Assembly (NCBI GenBank): GCA_035547835.1
Contig: DASZTW010000005.1
Span: 310,001-374,000 of the forward strand
DNA: 64,000 bases
Direction: 5' to 3'
DNA from: Acidimicrobiales bacterium
GTDB lineage: Bacteria; Actinomycetota; Acidimicrobiia; Acidimicrobiales; Iamiaceae
Shown: positions 60,477-64,000 of the stretch, piece after piece
Position numbering within the stretch: position 1 is the stretch's first letter
How the letters are laid out: each line of letters opens with the position of its first letter
The notes under the pieces: model-generated
Database searches by the model: none
The model's input: the letters and a program-made list of their open reading frames with translations, nothing else
What the model was told of the DNA's origin: nothing
Program-made: the position numbers and the translations under genes

Positions 60477-62502
60477 GGACCGGCCCTTCCACGATCGGCT
60501 CCCCCGCTCCCGGGAGGTCGCCAGCGGGCAGCGTGGCCGTGGGCTGCGACGACGACGATCCGGCAGTGGCGTTCCGTCGCCCGCCGTGGGCCCACTCGAA
60601 GAACAGACCGGCGAGCCCGTTGGGTTGGCGGCCGAGCGCAATGGCGCCGAAGGCGATCACGGCGAACGGCAGAGCCTGGTAGTCGGGATAGCGGCTGGCG
60701 ATGAACGGCAGCAGCGCGAACAGCGATCCGCCGAGCAGCGCTCCGGTCACGGTGGTGACGCCGCCGACCATCGCGAACAACAGCAACACGATGTTGTTGA
60801 TCGGGTCGAACTGGATGCTGCCCGCGGTGGCCCCGAGCCCGCCGTACAGCGAGCCGGCCACCCCCGCGACGAACGCCGACACGGTGAAGACGGCGAGTTG
60901 GGTGCGGCGCGTGTCGAGGCCGAGGGTGGCGCACGCGGCCTTGCTGTCGCGCACGGCGGCGAGGCGTCGGCCGAACGGACTTCGACGTATCGCCAACACC
61001 CCGATGGCGAACACCACGAAGACGACCCCGGCGAGGACGAAGAACGCCTTGTCGCCCGAACAATCGATCCCGAACAACTGCAGTCGGCCGACGGCGACGT
61101 CGTGCTTGCCGAAGATGTGCGGGTTGTCGAGCAGCAAGTCGCGTGACACCACCGCGAAGCCGAACGTGACGAGCGCGAGGTACAGCCCCTGCAGCCGCAT
61201 GGCCGGCAGCGCGACCAGCACACCGAGCGGCACCGCGACGAGGCCGGCGAGGAGCATGCCCCAGATGCTGTTGCCGCCGAAGTACGTGCCCATCGCCCAC
61301 GCACCGATGGCCATGAACACGTACTGGCACAACGAGATCTGGCCGCTGAAACCGGTGAGCAGCACGAGTGAGAGCAACAAGGTGGCGAAGATCAGACCGC
61401 GGGTCATGTCGGTGAGGTGCTCGGCCGGCACGACCCGACTCAGCAGCACGACGAGACAGATGAACACGACACCGCTGACGGCCGAACGGCGCAGGCCGGG
61501 CACGTTCGGGGAGCGGACGCCGACGACGCGGCCGACGGTCAGCCGCGCGGCGGGCACCAACAGCAACGCGAAGAACAAGAACACGCCCGGCAGCGCGTTG
61601 CGAAACGAGCTCCACACCTGTCCTTGCGGCAGCGCGAAGAACGCGTGGTTGCGCAAGAGCCCGAGGGCGATGGCACCTGCGAACGTGAGCGGGATGCTCT
61701 TGAGCTTGCCGACCACCGCCGCGCCATACGCACCCGCCACGAAGAAGGTGAGGTTGACCGGATCGAGGTTCGTACCGCTCGCCAACAGCACACCGGCCAC
61801 CGCAGCCAGCACCGAGCCCAACATCCAGCTGAAGCGGGCGATCGTGACCGGTCGAGCGCCGTTGAGCGCAGCGAGATTCGGGTTGTCGACGACCGCCCGC
61901 ATCGCGACGCCGGTGCGGCTCCGGTAAAGGAGGGAGCGCAACCCGAGCGCGACCACCACGGCCAACACCAGCGCCGCCACGTTGTCGTACGTGGGGTGGG
62001 CCTTCCAGATCGTCAAGATGTGGTTGTCACCCAGCAGGGGTGACAGCACGGCTGCCGTCCGGGGCGGCCAGGCCTGCTGCGCGATGCCGATGAGCATCAC
62101 CGTGAGGGCGATGGTCACGACGATCGAGGTCTGGATCGACGAATCGGCGAACGACCGCATGACGCGTTCGAGCACAAGGCCGAGCAGCGGCGCCAGCACG
62201 AACACGACGATGAGGAGGGCCGGAACCGTCGGCAGGCCGTGCTGCACCGTCAGCGAGTAATACGCGTAGCCCGCTGCCATCCCCACCGCGCCGTGGGCGA
62301 AGTTGAACACGCCCGTCGTGGCGTACGTGAGCACCAGCCCGCTGGCCGCGATCGCGTACACGCACCCTTCGGCCACGCCGATGACCGTGAAGTTGAACAG
62401 CTGCCCCATGTCGGGCGCCGTCCAGAAGATGCGGACGAGGTACGCCACCAGCACCACCGCGCCGATGACTTGGGCCCGGGTGCGGGGCACGAAGCGGCTC
62501 AT
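60463..62502 (-). CDS. Fused LivH-LivM permease, second system
   Basis: A 679-aa membrane protein fusing both permease halves. The LivH-like half (about 1-320) has GLVLTYATTGVFNFAHGAVG near residue 50 and GVAMRAVVDNPNLAALNGAR as its coupling loop. The LivM-like half (about 350-650) has LLTGFSGQISLCQYVFMAIG and GRRLAAVRDSKAACATLGLD. It is only distantly like the 26-28 kb fusion, so they are separate systems rather than a recent copy. The ATG overlaps the binding-protein stop by 4 nt. No livG or livF follows; the next two genes encode unknown membrane proteins instead. The ATPases must come from elsewhere. Confidence 0.88.
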   Translation of the reverse strand: MSRFVPRTRAQVIGAVVLVAYLVRIFWTAPDMGQLFNFTVIGVAEGCVYAIAASGLVLTYATTGVFNFAHGAVGMAAGYAYYSLTVQHGLPTVPALLIVVFVLAPLLGLVLERVMRSFADSSIQTSIVVTIALTVMLIGIAQQAWPPRTAAVLSPLLGDNHILTIWKAHPTYDNVAALVLAVVVALGLRSLLYRSRTGVAMRAVVDNPNLAALNGARPVTIARFSWMLGSVLAAVAGVLLASGTNLDPVNLTFFVAGAYGAAVVGKLKSIPLTFAGAIALGLLRNHAFFALPQGQVWSSFRNALPGVFLFFALLLVPAARLTVGRVVGVRSPNVPGLRRSAVSGVVFICLVVLLSRVVPAEHLTDMTRGLIFATLLLSLVLLTGFSGQISLCQYVFMAIGAWAMGTYFGGNSIWGMLLAGLVAVPLGVLVALPAMRLQGLYLALVTFGFAVVSRDLLLDNPHIFGKHDVAVGRLQLFGIDCSGDKAFFVLAGVVFVVFAIGVLAIRRSPFGRRLAAVRDSKAACATLGLDTRRTQLAVFTVSAFVAGVAGSLYGGLGATAGSIQFDPINNIVLLLFAMVGGVTTVTGALLGGSLFALLPFIASRYPDYQALPFAVIAFGAIALGRQPNGLAGLFFEWAHGGRRNATAGSSSSQPTATLPAGDLPGAGEPIVEGPVHAPA

Positions 62503-63947
62503 CCGTTGGCGAACCCGCTCGCCGGATAGAGATGGACCCACTTGCCGTTCTTGACACCCACGACGGCGAACGCCTGGCTGGTCGTCTTGTTCGCGGGGTC
62601 GCGGTCCGTGAGGATGCCGCCGGCCGTGTAGTGGTGGATGCCCTTCAGCGCGTTGGTGACCTTGGCACGAGTCGGCGCGCCACCGGCTGCCTTCAGGCCT
62701 TGCACGCACAGTTCGGCAGCAGTCCAGCCCATGAGCGCGAAGAAGTCGGCGTCGCGGCCGGGTGCGCTGCGGGCGTACCACTGGGCGAAGGTCTGCGTCG
62801 CCGCGGTGCCACCTTCGATGATGTCGTAGTTGATGCCGATGATGGTGCCGTTGGCCGCGTCGCCGGCGAGCTTCAGGAACTGCTGACCGTACGCCTGCGC
62901 GCCGTAGAACGGGACTTTGAGCTGCTTGACGAACGTGGGGTTGGCTTGGACCGCTCGAGCGAGCTTCGCCATGCCGTTGACCTCGAGCGTCGTGATCAGC
63001 GCATCGGCGCCGCCGCTCTGCATCTTGGACACGTAGCCGGTGTAGTTGGTCTCCGTGATCGGCGCTTCGAGGGTCATCGTCTGCAACCCCGCGGCCTGCG
63101 CGTCGTTGATGTACCCGATCGATCGCTCACGGGCGTCGTTCTGGGCCGGCGTCATGACCGCCACTTTCGTGATGTGATACGTCGACTTCAGGTAGCGCCA
63201 CATGGCGACCGTGCCGTTGGAGTGCGAGGCGACGTTGACCGGGTTCGGTGAGAACCCGTTGGACATCGTGGCCGACGCGTCGCCGATGGTGAGCGCGCAC
63301 ACCGGGATGTCGGTACCGCCGAGCACGCTGGCGGAGCCGTTGTCGACCACGGTCGTGTTGCCGGCGAAGCCGAACACCTGGCCCATGAGCTGCTGCGCCG
63401 CGGCACGGTTGGTGGCCGTGTCGAGGCGATCGTCCGCGGTCACCAGCGAGAGCTTGCGACCACAGACCCCGCCTTGCGTGGCGTTGATGTAGTCGAAGTA
63501 CGCCTTGGCGCCGGCCCGACCGGTCTGGCCGAAGTCGGGAACCGGCCCGGTGATCGTCGAGATGTTGCCGAACTTGATCTCGGTGTCGGACAGCCCCGGC
63601 GCCTTGGTGCCGGCGACGGCCGAGCAGCCGGACCCCCCGCTCTGGGCGGCGCTCGGCCCGCCGGTTCCGCCACCTGATCCACTGGACCCACCAGACCCAC
63701 CGGACCCACCGGTCGCGCCCGAGGTGGAGCCCTGCGCACCGGTGGCGACCGTGGCGGTGGGGCCACCGGCACCTGAGTCCGTCGCGCCTGCGGTGGACTG
63801 GGCGGCACCGCCGCCTCCACCGCCCCCGCCCCCGATCGCGGCGCGCGTCTGGGCCTTGTCCAAGCGGGCTCCACAGCCTGCTGTGGCGACGAGGACCAGC
63901 GCGGCGACGAGTGCGAGGAGCGCGTACCTCCGCGATGCGCGACCCAA
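62499..63947 (-). CDS. ABC transporter substrate-binding lipoprotein, second system
   Basis: A 482-aa Peripla_BP_6-type lipoprotein. The lipobox VATAGC lies near residue 25. A low-complexity Gly/Ser/Ala stalk of about 80 residues follows before the binding domain (KAPGLSDTEIKFGNISTITG), which then shows FDYINATQGGVCGRKLSLVT and PFYGAQAYGQQFLKLAGDAA. The unusual stalk would hold the domain away from the membrane or across a thick envelope. The start is a TTG at 63947, supported by a strong GGGGAGGAA site 7 nt upstream. The stop overlaps the permease start by 4 nt. A 21-bp operator lies 29 nt ahead of the start. Ligand unknown. Confidence 0.85.
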   Translation of the reverse strand: MGRASRRYALLALVAALVLVATAGCGARLDKAQTRAAIGGGGGGGGGAAQSTAGATDSGAGGPTATVATGAQGSTSGATGGSGGSGGSSGSGGGTGGPSAAQSGGSGCSAVAGTKAPGLSDTEIKFGNISTITGPVPDFGQTGRAGAKAYFDYINATQGGVCGRKLSLVTADDRLDTATNRAAAQQLMGQVFGFAGNTTVVDNGSASVLGGTDIPVCALTIGDASATMSNGFSPNPVNVASHSNGTVAMWRYLKSTYHITKVAVMTPAQNDARERSIGYINDAQAAGLQTMTLEAPITETNYTGYVSKMQSGGADALITTLEVNGMAKLARAVQANPTFVKQLKVPFYGAQAYGQQFLKLAGDAANGTIIGINYDIIEGGTAATQTFAQWYARSAPGRDADFFALMGWTAAELCVQGLKAAGGAPTRAKVTNALKGIHHYTAGGILTDRDPANKTTSQAFAVVGVKNGKWVHLYPASGFANG

Positions 63948-63975
63948 CGCGTTCCTCCCCGAAAGCTGACTCTGG

Positions 63976-63996
63976 TATCTGACCCCCTGTCAGATA
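63976..63996. promoter_or_regulatory. Operator TATCTGAC-N5-GTCAGATA
   Basis: Perfect 8-bp arms around CCCCT, 29 nt upstream of the binding-protein TTG start. Inner arms and spacing equal those of the FadD19-like ligase operator at 49171-49191. Confidence 0.7.
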
Positions 63997-64000
63997 TCGT

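Noticed and set aside
63600-63850. Gly/Ser-rich repeats near the window end as a possible assembly artefact
   Set aside because: The frame stays open from a well-placed TTG with a strong ribosome site through the stalk into an intact binding domain.

Overview
The window comes from a high-GC actinobacterium. Several features suggest the class Acidimicrobiia or a close relative. There are many GTG and TTG starts and GTGA/ATGA gene overlaps. It carries many acyl-CoA dehydrogenases, family III CoA-transferases and amidohydrolase-2 proteins, fused branched-chain transporter permeases, a fused isobutyryl-CoA mutase, a SAM-responsive leader in front of metX, and tRNAs with encoded CCA. This placement is an inference; no rRNA or marker gene is present. 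Coding density is high and I see no insertion sequence, phage gene, CRISPR array or obvious pseudogene.

Layout. 1-7.1 kb: the 5' part of a PutA-type proline dehydrogenase, a hotdog thioesterase, tRNA-Cys, an HMG-CoA-lyase/CoA-transferase/VOC operon, an FAD-linked oxidase and a zinc alcohol dehydrogenase. 7.1-13 kb: a PrmC-related methyltransferase, a repeat-rich gap, a lipoprotein hydrolase, an SDR, a DUF427-thioesterase fusion and a hypothetical protein. 13-25 kb: two divergent amidohydrolases, three acyl-CoA dehydrogenases, and an operon of CoA-transferase, double-TetR regulator, P450 and acyl-CoA ligase. 25-32.6 kb (minus strand): SDR, two paralogous binding proteins, a fused LivHM permease, LivG and LivF. 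32.7-42 kb: a secreted CocE-type hydrolase, tRNA-Gly, two envelope-type proteins, EfeO-EfeB without EfeU, and acetoacetyl-CoA synthetase. 42-52 kb: IcmF, a DUF7064-like protein, aquaporin Z, a FadD19-like ligase, and metX with its sulfhydrylase partner behind a SAM riboswitch. 52-64 kb: a Zur-type ZIP transporter, an orphan adenine methyltransferase, glutathione peroxidase, an alkyltransferase-like protein, a serine hydrolase, a FadE5-like dehydrogenase, and a second binding protein/LivHM operon with two unknown membrane proteins.

Together the genes describe import of a small organic acid or amino-acid-like substrate and breakdown of branched or polycyclic acyl chains: CoA activation, alpha/beta desaturation, P450 hydroxylation, lyase and mutase steps, and ketone-body activation. 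The regulatory DNA is unusually legible. Several inverted repeats sit on core promoters, and one 19-bp operator (ATCTGAC-N5-GTCAGAT) occurs both at the FadD19-like ligase and at the second transporter operon 15 kb away, which suggests one regulon.
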